64,000 nt of DNA from Bacillota bacterium (GTDB lineage: Bacteria > Bacillota > Clostridia > Lachnospirales > Lachnospiraceae): the NCBI GenBank assembly GCA_902363515.1, contig CABJAN010000003.1, positions 1 through 64,000 on the forward strand. Reading direction: 5' to 3'. Below the pieces are notes generated by a model. That model was not told the origin of the DNA, did no database searches, and saw only the letters and a program-made list of their open reading frames with translations. This document shows positions 37,857-46,846 of this stretch, piece by piece. How positions within the stretch are numbered: the stretch's first letter is position 1; every line of letters begins with the position of its first letter. The position numbers and the translations under genes were made by a program.

Positions 37857-38939
37857 TTATATGCTTTCTATCCTTTTTACCGTTTCACCTTCTAACACCT
37901 CAAATGGTGAATAATTCATGTATTTATATTTATTATCCTCTAAAATATCTATCAAAACATCAACACAGGCTGCCCCCTGTCTCTCAGGATATATTGCTAC
38001 AGTTGTCAGCTTAGGCTCATATCTTTCTCTTGTATATATCCCGTCTATTCCCATAATAGAAACATCATCAGGTACAGAAATCCCATTTCTTTTTAATTCC
38101 TCCATCATTCCGAAAGCCATATCGTCATTAAAACAGATTACTGCTGTGGCTTTAAACTTTTGTTGAATATATAATTTTGCCGCCTGTTTTCCCAAAAAGA
38201 ACAAATCCATATAAACAAATCCCTCTGACTGGTAACTTAAATCTCTGTTATCTTTTCCTCTTGGACTTTCTGATTTTTTTAAATCTCCCTTGACATCCAA
38301 AATATACTTCTTGCACTCACTTCCCAATTCCAGCATCATTCGTTCTTTCCAGTATCGATATCTCAAATTTGCATATCCTTCGTTAAAGGGAACTGCAATG
38401 CCTATTTTCCTATGCCCCTTCTTCTTTAAATAATCTATAGCCAGGTTCAAAACTTTCCTGTTATCAATCACCACTGTCGGCATAGGTTTTGCAAAAACCA
38501 CAGAAGGATCAAAACAAGCTGTCACAGATGGTAGATAATAATTTTTACCTACTGCTTCTGCATATGACTTTGCCACTTCTTCCGTAGGAAAAAGCAATCC
38601 GTCTACCAGCATTGTCTTTACCATTTCAAAATCCTTTTCATTCATGATAGTTAAAACGTGGTATCCTCTTTTTTCTGCCTCTCTGGCCATACCATGATAC
38701 ATCTGGTTATAATAGGTTCCTGTAAGATCCCCGCAGAAGAACAACAACTGTCTGGTTCTTTTCTGTTGTAAAGCCATTGCCATGGGATTGGGAACATATT
38801 CTGCCTTCTTAGCAATCTCCAAAATTCTTTTCTTCTTTTCTTTTTCTACATATCCGCTGTTGTTTAAAGCTCTGGACACCACAGATACAGAAACCCCGGC
38901 TTCTTTTGCAATGTCTTTTCTTGTTACATTCTTTTTCAT
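37857..38939 (-). CDS. LacI-family regulator of importer 1 operon
   Basis: A 360-residue repressor. Residues 1-60 are the LacI helix-turn-helix (VTRKDIAKEAGVSVSVVSRALNNSGYV). The periplasmic-binding-like domain follows, with RKIGIAVPFNEGYANLRYRYW and VICFNDDMAFGMMEEL. Start placed at 38939; upstream codons have no coding character. The 66-nt gap to the binding-protein gene and the palindrome at 39024-39037 suggest it autoregulates and controls the downstream operon. The inducer is probably a xylan/arabinan oligosaccharide. Confidence 0.92.
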   Translation of the reverse strand: MKKNVTRKDIAKEAGVSVSVVSRALNNSGYVEKEKKKRILEIAKKAEYVPNPMAMALQQKRTRQLLFFCGDLTGTYYNQMYHGMAREAEKRGYHVLTIMNEKDFEMVKTMLVDGLLFPTEEVAKSYAEAVGKNYYLPSVTACFDPSVVFAKPMPTVVIDNRKVLNLAIDYLKKKGHRKIGIAVPFNEGYANLRYRYWKERMMLELGSECKKYILDVKGDLKKSESPRGKDNRDLSYQSEGFVYMDLFFLGKQAAKLYIQQKFKATAVICFNDDMAFGMMEELKRNGISVPDDVSIMGIDGIYTRERYEPKLTTVAIYPERQGAACVDVLIDILEDNKYKYMNYSPFEVLEGETVKRIESI

Positions 38940-39023
38940 ATTAATACTCTCTTGTAAAATATGCACTATTTGTATAGTCAATATACTAAAGCATATTATC
39001 AAATTATGCAATATCTGAAAATA

Positions 39024-39037
39024 TGGACACGTGTCCA
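39024..39037. promoter_or_regulatory. Candidate LacI operator
   Basis: Perfect 14-bp palindrome TGGACACGTGTCCA, 85 nt upstream of the LacI start. Even-symmetry, CpG-free-centre palindromes of this size are typical LacI-family sites, although the usual central CG here is replaced by CGTG overlap. Confidence 0.6.
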
Positions 39038-39294
39038 CATAAGCGTTTTTATACGAATTACCCAATCTCATCTCCAAAAGTATTTTTCACATCAGGATAA
39101 GACAATATTTATTTGGTAAATCTTGCATATAGTTTTCCATCTATTGGGAGGATATGAGAATTTTTATTTTAAGACAAATCAAAGAGATGATTTCAGAAAG
39201 AAAGAGCTTATTATATTATATGTCCAGCCGGGAACTAACCGCAAAATCTCCGTACCCGACTGGAACAATTAATAGCATTCATGCACTGGCTGCT

Positions 39295-39555
39295 TTACCA
39301 CCTGCCCGGAACATCTGGGCAATGTCTTACCTTCATAGCAGCCCGCATCTCCACATAACAGCCACATTTGCCGCACATGCCGGACAGCAGGTGGCTGCAC
39401 TGCCGGCATATCAGAAGGCGCTGCTCATATTCCTCATCTGACACCTTATCTTCCGGCGACAGATTCGCAATATACTGATACATATTTTCAAAAGCCTCTG
39501 CCTCCCCCATGTCCCGGAGGAGGCATTTTTTGCAAACTCTTGTATTCTTTTCCAT
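39295..39555 (-). CDS. Small cysteine-rich protein (DUF6171-like)
   Basis: An 86-residue protein with a zinc-ribbon-like cysteine pattern: CKKC at 8-11, CRQC and CGKCGC near 50-66 and a final Cys in VRHCP. It resembles small DUF6171 proteins of Clostridia, of unknown function. It starts 3 nt after the GH51 copy 2 stop, so it is co-transcribed as the last gene of that unit. A role in carbohydrate use is not implied by its sequence. Confidence 0.7.
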   Translation of the reverse strand: MEKNTRVCKKCLLRDMGEAEAFENMYQYIANLSPEDKVSDEEYEQRLLICRQCSHLLSGMCGKCGCYVEMRAAMKVRHCPDVPGRW

Positions 39556-39558
39556 ACC

Positions 39559-41061
39559 TTATTTCACAGTAACATGAAGCACGCTGCATGCTGGAATAGT
39601 AAATTTCAGTCCCTTTTCAGTAATCTGAACATCTGAGAACTCTTTTACGCAAACCTTATCTGCCTCTTCAAAGGTATTTTTCGCATGCATTTCTTCTGTT
39701 ACAATCTCACCCTTCACTTCTTTGATTTCTCTGTCTAAGATTGCAGCGTCTACCTCATAGCTCTCAGAAACAGAAAGATTGGTAATGGTAAGATGCAGCA
39801 CACCGTTTTCATCCACAGATACGGACTCTGTGAGATTTGGCACCTGATATTCCTCCTGTGTTCCAATGGTTTCTGTCTCAATGGAGCTTTCCACCAAAGT
39901 CGCATCCTGGTGATATTTATACATGTTGAACACATGGTATGTAGGTGTTTTCACCATCTTATCGCCTTCTGTAAGAAGTACAGACTGAAGCACATTTACC
40001 ATCTGTGCCAGGTTCGCCATTTTCACCCTGTCGCTGTGTTTATTAAAGATATTTAAAGTAATACCTGCTACCAGGGCATCTCTCATGGTATTCTGCTGGT
40101 AGAGAAATCCCGGATTTGTTCCAGGTTCACAGGTATACCAGGTTCCCCATTCATCTACAATCATGCCGATTTTCTTTTCCGGGTCATACTCATCCATAAT
40201 CACACCGTGGCGTTTAATCAGTTCTTCCATATACAGGGCTTTGTTCAGGGTTTTATACCACACATTTTCATCAAAATCTGTAGCGCTTCCCTTGATGTCC
40301 CATCCTTCCGGATGTACATAATAGTGTAAGGACAGACCGTCCATAAAGCCATGCTGGAATGGCTGGGAATGATTGAAACAGGTTGCCAGAACCTCTTTTG
40401 TCCACTCATAATCATCCACATTTGCGCCACAGCAGATTTTTTCCACATGTTCCCCTGCCTTGTAATCCCTCACATAGGTCTGGTATCTACGATATTCATT
40501 TGCATAGAAATCAGGATTCATATTTCCGCCGCAGCCCCAGTTTTCATTTCCAACACCAAAGAAATCCACCTTCCATGGTTTTTCATGACCATTTTTCGCA
40601 CGAAGCTCTGCCATGGGAGAAACTCCGTCAAAGGTCATATATTCCACCCACTCAGACATTTCCTGTACGGTACCGCTTCCTAAGTTTCCATTAATGTAAG
40701 TTTCACATCCCAACTGTTCACACAGTTCAAAAAATTCATGGGTACCAAAGCTGTTGTCTTCCACTACACCGCCCCAGTGGGTATTAATCATTTTCTTTCT
40801 GCCTTCTTTTGGACCGATTCCATCCTTCCAGTGATACTCATCTGCAAAGCAGCCCCCTGGCCAGCGCAGAACCGGAACTTTAATTTCTTTCAGCGCTTCT
40901 ACTACATCACATCTCATGCCATTTACATTTTCAATAGGGGAATCCTCTCCCACGTAGATTCCTTCATAGATGCATCTTCCCAGATGCTCAGAAAAATGTC
41001 CGTAGATTTCCTTGTTGATTTTACTCACTTTCTTGTTTGGATTGATTACTAATTTTGCCAT
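39559..41061 (-). CDS. abfA: GH51 alpha-L-arabinofuranosidase (copy 2)
   Basis: A 500-residue cytoplasmic enzyme. [16 protein letters not shown] (21-36), [13 protein letters not shown] (66-78), acid/base Glu173 in [11 protein letters not shown] and nucleophile Glu304 in IVDEWGTWY are all present. The motifs match AbfA-type GH51 enzymes that act on 1,5-arabino-oligosaccharides, whereas copy 1 has LGNEMDGPW and [10 protein letters not shown]. It sits between a lipoprotein GH43 and a small Cys-rich protein. Confidence 0.95.
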   Translation of the reverse strand: MAKLVINPNKKVSKINKEIYGHFSEHLGRCIYEGIYVGEDSPIENVNGMRCDVVEALKEIKVPVLRWPGGCFADEYHWKDGIGPKEGRKKMINTHWGGVVEDNSFGTHEFFELCEQLGCETYINGNLGSGTVQEMSEWVEYMTFDGVSPMAELRAKNGHEKPWKVDFFGVGNENWGCGGNMNPDFYANEYRRYQTYVRDYKAGEHVEKICCGANVDDYEWTKEVLATCFNHSQPFQHGFMDGLSLHYYVHPEGWDIKGSATDFDENVWYKTLNKALYMEELIKRHGVIMDEYDPEKKIGMIVDEWGTWYTCEPGTNPGFLYQQNTMRDALVAGITLNIFNKHSDRVKMANLAQMVNVLQSVLLTEGDKMVKTPTYHVFNMYKYHQDATLVESSIETETIGTQEEYQVPNLTESVSVDENGVLHLTITNLSVSESYEVDAAILDREIKEVKGEIVTEEMHAKNTFEEADKVCVKEFSDVQITEKGLKFTIPACSVLHVTVK

Positions 41062-41082
41062 AATATCTGTCCATCCTTTCTT

Positions 41083-42549
41083 TTACTCTTCTATTGCATT
41101 AAGACCGCTTCCCCATACACTCATACCAGTTTCACTGTTAAGTGCTGTAAAGGTCATAACGTACTTTTTACCATCTTCATCCCACTGTTTCAGATAAATG
41201 CCTTTGTAGGTTTTTCCGTCTATCTCCAGTTCAATGCTGCAATTATCTCCGATTTTCCAGGTTCCTTCTTCTTCCAATCCCTGGATTTCCCCCTTGGACG
41301 TAAGCTGGATTTCCTGGGACTCACTCATTTCTGCTGAAATTTCTCTTCCATGATTAATCAGCTTATAGCCTCCTGCCAGTTCCTTTGCGGGATATTCTTT
41401 TAGTTCCTCTTCTGTATACCGATATGGAGCAATCACCGGCCATCCTTCTTCATTGAAAAACATCTGGTGTACCCGCACTTCATGCTCTTCTCCCCGATTT
41501 TCAAATCTGGTATGATAAATCATGAAATACTTGCCCGTTTCCTCCTGATAAATACAGGAGTTGTGGCCCGGAGACAGGTAGCCTTCTCTATTTTCGCCCT
41601 CTTCTCCTTCTTTCCACAGGAACTTATAACTTCCCATAAGTTTTGTCCCGTATAAAGCTGCTGTAGCATCGCTAAAGGCTGTTCCCGCAGCGCCCTTACA
41701 GTCTTCCATCTCCTGTCCCATAGAATCCACATAAGGACCATCCGGGTTTTCGGAGCGGCACACGCGAATGTTATAACCACCATCTGAATCCAACCCGCCA
41801 AAGGATAAAAACATAAAGTAGTATCCTGTCTCTTCATTGTACATAATATAAGGAGCTTCAATTCTCAGATGATTACCTCCCAGAAGTTTTTTACCATATC
41901 CCTCTTCCAGCGGCAAACCTGTTTTGGCATCCATTTCTTTGATAAAAATACCTCCGGAGTAGGAACCATATACCATCCACAGCCGCCCCTGTGCATCATA
42001 AAACGTACAGGGGTCTACCACATTAGGGTCTGTGGTGGCCTGATATAAGTCCCCATCCTCGTCTTTCTCACTGGCAGGCATACCAGATTTCAGCATCAGA
42101 CCTTCATTCACATAAGGACCGTCTACCTTATCGGATACCGCTGTTCCAAGACAGGAGACCGGAGCATCTCCCTGACAGTTACAATAATATAAATGATACT
42201 TACCATCTTCCAGTCTGGCTACGTCCGGAGCCCAGAAGGTATTACTATGAGACCACTCAAAAGCCTCCTTCATATTAAGATACACGTCCGGTATCACTCC
42301 ATTGTCATCTTTCACACCCTGATTTACAGTTTCCCAGTTCATAAAGTCATCTGTTTTAGCTACTGCCAGATGGGAGCCAAAAATATAATAGCTTCCGTCA
42401 TCCCCCTGTACTACAGAAGGGTCATGAACCGACACTTCCTGAAATTCCTTTTCCACCGGTTTCTCTGCTTTTAATTTTTCCTTCTGTCCACAACCTGCAA
42501 GTCCCGCCAGAAGTATTGTGCCAAGCAGAAAATAAATTCTTTTTTTCAT
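41083..42549 (-). CDS. GH43 lipoprotein, probable endo-arabinanase
   Basis: A 488-residue surface-anchored enzyme. Signal peptide with lipobox LAGC (Cys20). The propeller has base Asp43 (SVHDPSVV), a second Asp in NVVDPCTFYDAQGRLW and acid Glu in LRIEAPYIMYN. A C-terminal beta-barrel extension follows (EEEGTWKIGDNCSIELEIDGKTYKG), as in two-domain arabinanases with a DUF5011/lectin-like tail. It would cut arabinan outside the cell to feed importer 2. Start at 42549 has AAGG upstream; it begins just after the ArsR terminator. Confidence 0.9.
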   Translation of the reverse strand: MKKRIYFLLGTILLAGLAGCGQKEKLKAEKPVEKEFQEVSVHDPSVVQGDDGSYYIFGSHLAVAKTDDFMNWETVNQGVKDDNGVIPDVYLNMKEAFEWSHSNTFWAPDVARLEDGKYHLYYCNCQGDAPVSCLGTAVSDKVDGPYVNEGLMLKSGMPASEKDEDGDLYQATTDPNVVDPCTFYDAQGRLWMVYGSYSGGIFIKEMDAKTGLPLEEGYGKKLLGGNHLRIEAPYIMYNEETGYYFMFLSFGGLDSDGGYNIRVCRSENPDGPYVDSMGQEMEDCKGAAGTAFSDATAALYGTKLMGSYKFLWKEGEEGENREGYLSPGHNSCIYQEETGKYFMIYHTRFENRGEEHEVRVHQMFFNEEGWPVIAPYRYTEEELKEYPAKELAGGYKLINHGREISAEMSESQEIQLTSKGEIQGLEEEGTWKIGDNCSIELEIDGKTYKGIYLKQWDEDGKKYVMTFTALNSETGMSVWGSGLNAIEE

Positions 42550-42585
42550 CTTATCGCCTTTCTCATGATGTCCCATGAAAGAAAA

Positions 42586-42626
42586 AACAGCCCGCTTCTG
42601 TAAAGCTCACAGAATGCCGGGCTGTT
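42586..42626 (-). terminator. Terminator after the ArsR-type regulator
   Basis: Stem AACAGCCCG / CGGGCTGTT with inner pairs, then six Ts on the minus strand, 10 nt past the regulator stop. It separates the importer 2 operon from the GH43 lipoprotein-GH51 unit. Confidence 0.85.
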
Positions 42627-42635
42627 TTGTTATTT

Positions 42636-43559
42636 TTATTGCATCTGACTGTACGCAATGCGCACCTTAATATCCTGATTATAATTTCCAAACCCACTGC
42701 CAAAAATGGTAAGACCGCCAATATTCTTAGCATCTTCCTCAATTTGGAATTTAAAACGAATCGTACTTTTGTAATCCAGATTAAACCTTCTGATATCCAC
42801 ATCTGAAATCTTTAGTCCATCTACAAAAGTTCCCTTTTTATTAATCACAATCATCTTCAGAAGTCCATACTGATTCCAGTTTGGAAACCACCAGTCTGGT
42901 GTAAAGATTCCCTGCACGTCCCCGTAATCTCCAGGGCTGGTCCAGGTTCCGATTTTCACATCATTTAGGTAAAATGATATATCAGAAGGCCAATCACTGT
43001 TTACCCCCGGCGCCTCAGAACTGATTTCCAGGGAGAGGGTAATCTGCTCAATCTTCGTAGCACTTGGCAAAAGATTGGGGATAATATATTCAATATATCC
43101 TTTTGTAAACCAGAGAATCCTTGCTTTAATCCTGTCTGGATGAGCAAAATATCTTGGGTCATCAACCTCTCCAACCAACGCTGCATCTGTTGCCAGCCCG
43201 CAAGTAGGATATACCTCATAATCAGAATAATGTCCCACTCTCACTTCGGTATTATAGATATTATTTTCATCCTCTGTTTCTTCACTCTCGACTTCAACCA
43301 GGATTTTATCCACATCGACCCTGCATAATTTTTGATTTCCATGTCCTCCATGTTCGGTAATCACCTTAATAATTCCCGCCTCTTCCAGCTTCTTAATATG
43401 ACTGGTAAGAGCCCCATTGGTAATCCCAAGACTGGATGCAAGTTCGTTCATGTTCATCTCACGGTTTTCCAGCAGTAGTTTTACAATATTGATTCTAACC
43501 TCTGACCCCAGAGCCTTAAACACCTCAAGACCATCATCTAAGCTCTTAATATGTAACAT
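42636..43559 (-). CDS. ArsR-type HTH regulator fused to an unfamiliar beta-rich domain
   Basis: A 307-residue protein. Residues 1-75 form a winged helix (VFKALGSEVRINIVKLLLENREMNMNELASSLGITNGALTSHIKKLEEAGIIKV). The 230-residue C-terminal part is beta-rich and aromatic (YIEYIIPNLLPSATKIEQIT, FYLNDVKIGTWTSPGDYGD, FTPDWWFPNWNQYGLLKM), looking like a carbohydrate-binding jelly roll. No metal-binding cysteines are present, so it is not a metal sensor. Flanked by GH43 genes and an arabino-oligosaccharide importer, it is a plausible sugar-responsive repressor. An inverted repeat at 43594-43609 lies just upstream of its start. Confidence 0.82.
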   Translation of the reverse strand: MLHIKSLDDGLEVFKALGSEVRINIVKLLLENREMNMNELASSLGITNGALTSHIKKLEEAGIIKVITEHGGHGNQKLCRVDVDKILVEVESEETEDENNIYNTEVRVGHYSDYEVYPTCGLATDAALVGEVDDPRYFAHPDRIKARILWFTKGYIEYIIPNLLPSATKIEQITLSLEISSEAPGVNSDWPSDISFYLNDVKIGTWTSPGDYGDVQGIFTPDWWFPNWNQYGLLKMIVINKKGTFVDGLKISDVDIRRFNLDYKSTIRFKFQIEEDAKNIGGLTIFGSGFGNYNQDIKVRIAYSQMQ

Positions 43560-43593
43560 TGCTTCTTCCCACTTTCCAGATAACCTTAAACAT

Positions 43594-43609
43594 TTTAGAT
43601 TTATCTAAA
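43594..43609. promoter_or_regulatory. Inverted repeat upstream of the ArsR-type regulator
   Basis: Perfect arms TTTAGAT and ATCTAAA with 2-nt spacer, 35 nt from the regulator start and overlapping the stop of the upstream GH43. Candidate autoregulatory site. Confidence 0.55.
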
Positions 43610-44966
43610 CAATACTATACATGAATTTCCCCCAATATGCAAGACCAGATTTGTCAATCCCAGACATGACAATGGAGTTTTTTTCATTCTCAAAATCTCT
43701 GCATTCATAAACTATAGAATTTTCAAAGTGCTTGCGAAAATCCTCTATATAAACCTTTCTGGCTTTCTGCTGCTTATGTCCATCTCCGCCGAAATCCAGA
43801 ATTTCCCAATATCCCTCCGGCGCTTCAGAAAGTGGCATTTTTCTTATCTCTCCTGTATATGGTTCCGGTCCCAGCACCGGCCATTCTTCCAGGAAAAACA
43901 TAGGGCGCACCATCATATAATGAACCTGATAGCTATCCCGGTTATCCTCTTCTTCATGAACCCGATAAACAGATGCTCCATCCCTTACATGATGGATAAA
44001 AAAGTATCGCTCCTGTAGTTCATCATAGAAAGGAACTCCATGCCCAGGTCCCCGCAGACCTCCCCATTTCCAGCCATTTCCATTGTCCAGAAATCTGGGA
44101 TGCTCTGCCTGAAATTCATAACTTCCCGCAATGCGTACCCCTACACTTTCTTCCACAAGGTCTTTTCCTTCCATATCTACATAAGGCCCTGTGACCTTCC
44201 GGCTTCTCCCTGCACAGATGTCGTAATCATCTCCAAGCCATCCATAGGATAGAAAAAGATAAAACCATCCATTTTCAGGAACATAAATAATCGAAGCTCC
44301 TTCCGGTCCATCCTTTGGAAAATCCTTTCCTTTTCTGGCAATACACAGCCCCAGACTTTTGGGATTTCCATCCAGAGCAAGCCCTGTAGATGGCTCCAGT
44401 TCTTTTATATAAACCCCTCCGAAAAAGGAGCCATACACCAGGTAACACTGCCCCTTATCCCAGACAACGTGAGCGTCAATAGCATTGGGATATGTGTCAT
44501 CTGTACCCCAGGTATCTGCCACAATGCCCCTGTTTTCAAAAGGGCCCAAAGGATTCTCTGCTACCGCCAGCCAAATCCTGGACTCCGAACTCCCAAAAGC
44601 TTTGGTAGCAGAATAGTACATTCTGTATTCCCCATTTACATATTCCACATAGGGCGCCCAGAAACCGGCAGTAGGAGAAAATTCTCCATTATCTCTGCCC
44701 TGTGAAATAGCTTTCTCAGAAAGCGCAATACCTTCATAAGTAAAATGCACCAAATCCTGAGATTTCCTTACCGGGATTCCAATCTTTTCTGTAAGCCCGC
44801 ATTCTGGTCTGTACACATCTGTACTATAAGAATAATAGGCTTTTGTCACCGGATCCCACATCATGGATGGATCATGAGACCAGACTGTGGGATTACGATA
44901 TACATTTGTATCATTTAGCCGCAGGATTCCTTCTGCATTTTCTTTTGACGTTTCCATATTCATCAT
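43605..44966 (-). CDS. Cytoplasmic GH43 arabinanase/arabinofuranosidase
   Basis: A 453-residue enzyme without signal peptide. Landmarks: base Asp32 in WSHDPSMMWD, Asp in NAIDAHVVWD, acid Glu in DGPEGASIIYV, and SGGV-like VYGSFFGGVYIKELEPSTGL, a block shared with arabinan-active GH43 proteins. The ATGA overlap with the permease stop indicates translational coupling; an ATG three codons later (44957) has the better-spaced AAGG and may be the main start. It probably trims imported arabino-oligosaccharides. Confidence 0.9.
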   Translation of the reverse strand: MMNMETSKENAEGILRLNDTNVYRNPTVWSHDPSMMWDPVTKAYYSYSTDVYRPECGLTEKIGIPVRKSQDLVHFTYEGIALSEKAISQGRDNGEFSPTAGFWAPYVEYVNGEYRMYYSATKAFGSSESRIWLAVAENPLGPFENRGIVADTWGTDDTYPNAIDAHVVWDKGQCYLVYGSFFGGVYIKELEPSTGLALDGNPKSLGLCIARKGKDFPKDGPEGASIIYVPENGWFYLFLSYGWLGDDYDICAGRSRKVTGPYVDMEGKDLVEESVGVRIAGSYEFQAEHPRFLDNGNGWKWGGLRGPGHGVPFYDELQERYFFIHHVRDGASVYRVHEEEDNRDSYQVHYMMVRPMFFLEEWPVLGPEPYTGEIRKMPLSEAPEGYWEILDFGGDGHKQQKARKVYIEDFRKHFENSIVYECRDFENEKNSIVMSGIDKSGLAYWGKFMYSIV

Positions 44967-45832
44967 CCTTTTACACCGGTCACTGCCATGGATTCAATGA
45001 TATATCTCTGGAAGAAAAAGAATAACAACAGGGTTGGCAGGATTGCCAGCACAGACGCAGCCATAATCAGAGGATAATCACTATTCACTGCATAATAGGC
45101 ATTAAAGGAACGGATAACCACCTGTAACGTAAACCACTGTTCGTCCTGAATGAAAATAGTAGGAGCCAGGTAGTCATTCCAGATCCCCATAAACCACAGA
45201 ATAATCTGTGTCATTAACGCTCCCTTCATCAAAGGAAGGAAAATCTTATAGTACATTTTGAAATAACCACAGCCATCAATTTTGGCCGCTTCCACCAGCG
45301 TGTCCGGAATACTGGTAAGATTTTGTCTTAAGAAAAACACAATACTTACATTGCCGAACAGCCCCGGTATAATCAGAGGAAGCAGACTGTTAGTCCATCC
45401 CATCTTAGTAAACATAACGTACTGTGGAATCATAACAACTGCAAAAGGAATCATCATAGTTGCCAGAAGTCCCAGGAAAATACCATTCTTACCCTTGAAT
45501 TTCAATTTACTGAAAGAAAACGCCGCAAGGGAAGAGGTAAATCCACCTACCACCAGAACCGGAAATGCTACGGTCAAAGTATTTCTTAAACCTCTTAAAA
45601 ACTCCGGCTTTTGAAGCACCTCTGTGTACTTGCCAAACTTCCAGGGATCCGGAATAATACTGAAGTTTGCAGATAAAATCTGGTTTTTTGTCATAAAGGA
45701 ACTCAGCAGCATATAAATCAAAGGGAACACCATGGCAATGGCGCCCAGCAGCAAAAGCGTAAAGACAATCGCATCTACTATCTTCGCTTTTTTCGTTTTT
45801 ACTTCAGAGCTTTTATCATCTAATTTCGCCAT
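44963..45832 (-). CDS. Sugar ABC transporter permease, MalG type (importer 2)
   Basis: A 289-residue permease with six helices. EAA loop TLVEAAKIDGCGYFKMYYKIFLP, C-terminus YIIESMAVTGVKG. It overlaps the GH43 start by 4 nt. It is similar in plan to the importer 1 subunit but divergent in sequence, so the two systems are not a recent duplication. Confidence 0.93.
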   Translation of the reverse strand: MAKLDDKSSEVKTKKAKIVDAIVFTLLLLGAIAMVFPLIYMLLSSFMTKNQILSANFSIIPDPWKFGKYTEVLQKPEFLRGLRNTLTVAFPVLVVGGFTSSLAAFSFSKLKFKGKNGIFLGLLATMMIPFAVVMIPQYVMFTKMGWTNSLLPLIIPGLFGNVSIVFFLRQNLTSIPDTLVEAAKIDGCGYFKMYYKIFLPLMKGALMTQIILWFMGIWNDYLAPTIFIQDEQWFTLQVVIRSFNAYYAVNSDYPLIMAASVLAILPTLLLFFFFQRYIIESMAVTGVKG

Positions 45833-45849
45833 TTTTTCTTTCCCTCCTG

Positions 45850-46776
45850 CTACTCAATGGTTTTTACCCATTTATCCTGAGCCTTAAAGTTAATTGCTGT
45901 AATAATGAAGATAAAGATTGCCAGAATAAACGCCATGGCAGAGCCATATCCCATCTGATTATTTCCAAATGCCTTATCATATAAGTAGAATACAACGGTA
46001 GCTGCACTGTAGTTCAATCCGCCATTAGGAACCATAACCAATACTTCTACAAATACCTGGAAACCTCCAATCAGTCCTGTGATTAACAGATAGAAAGTAA
46101 CCGGAGATACCAGGGGCATGGTAATATAACGAAACAGTTTCAGGCCATTCGCTCCGTCAATCTTCGCAGCCTCATAGTAATCTCTGGGAATACTCTGAAG
46201 CCCTGCAAGGTACAGAATAATAGAGCCGCCCAGTCCCTTCCATACCATAAAGATAATCATGGAAACCTTGACCCACACTTCATCCCCCAGCCAGTTCGGT
46301 CCATGATTTCCTGTAATCGCCTCAATAATACTATTCAGCAAACCATAATCATAATTAAACACCCACATCCACAGGATTGCCACTGCAACCAATGAAGATA
46401 CTACCGGTACATAGTATAAAGTACGCAGCACTTTGATACCTTTAATTTTCCGGTTCATACCCACTGCAATAATAAGAGCCAGAATCATACCTATGGGAAT
46501 ACCAATCATATAAATTACAGTATTCAGCAGAACCTTCCAGAACTTCTCATCACCCAACAGCTTAATATAGTTTTCCAGTCCCACAAAATTATCCATCATA
46601 TTGTTCATACCATTCCACTTGGTCAAACTTGCCACAAAGGCAAACACAATGGGAAATGCCATGAAAACACAGAAGCCGATAAATGGCGGTGACACAAAGG
46701 CTAATCCCCAGCAATGTTCTTTAAAAGCAGCCTTGCTCATCTTTTTTCTGGTCTGTTTTACTTTTGTTTTGCTCAT
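45850..46776 (-). CDS. Sugar ABC transporter permease, MalF type (importer 2)
   Basis: A 308-residue permease. EAA loop IPRDYYEAAKIDGANGLKLFRYITMP. Start at 46776 (MSKTKVKQTRKK) chosen for GGAGGG 8 nt upstream, not the 17-codon longer frame. It lies 17 nt before the MalG-type partner. Confidence 0.93.
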   Translation of the reverse strand: MSKTKVKQTRKKMSKAAFKEHCWGLAFVSPPFIGFCVFMAFPIVFAFVASLTKWNGMNNMMDNFVGLENYIKLLGDEKFWKVLLNTVIYMIGIPIGMILALIIAVGMNRKIKGIKVLRTLYYVPVVSSLVAVAILWMWVFNYDYGLLNSIIEAITGNHGPNWLGDEVWVKVSMIIFMVWKGLGGSIILYLAGLQSIPRDYYEAAKIDGANGLKLFRYITMPLVSPVTFYLLITGLIGGFQVFVEVLVMVPNGGLNYSAATVVFYLYDKAFGNNQMGYGSAMAFILAIFIFIITAINFKAQDKWVKTIE

Positions 46777-46799
46777 CTTTCTTTCCCTCCAGATAAACA

Positions 46800-46835
46800 G
46801 GAAAGAGGATGCGACATAAAGCAGCATCCCCTTCC
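46800..46835 (-). other. Intercistronic stem-loop after binding protein 2
   Basis: GGAAAGAGGATGC pairs with GCATCCCCTTCC (one bulge), located between the binding-protein stop and the permease start, with no T-run. Same position as the element at 36444-36481, consistent with differential stability within the operon. Confidence 0.6.
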
Positions 46836-46846
46836 TAATTTGCAGC

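Noticed and set aside
33075..42549. Idea that the two GH51 genes, or the two importers, are recent tandem duplicates
   Set aside because: Motifs around catalytic residues and EAA loops differ clearly, so separate origins are more likely.
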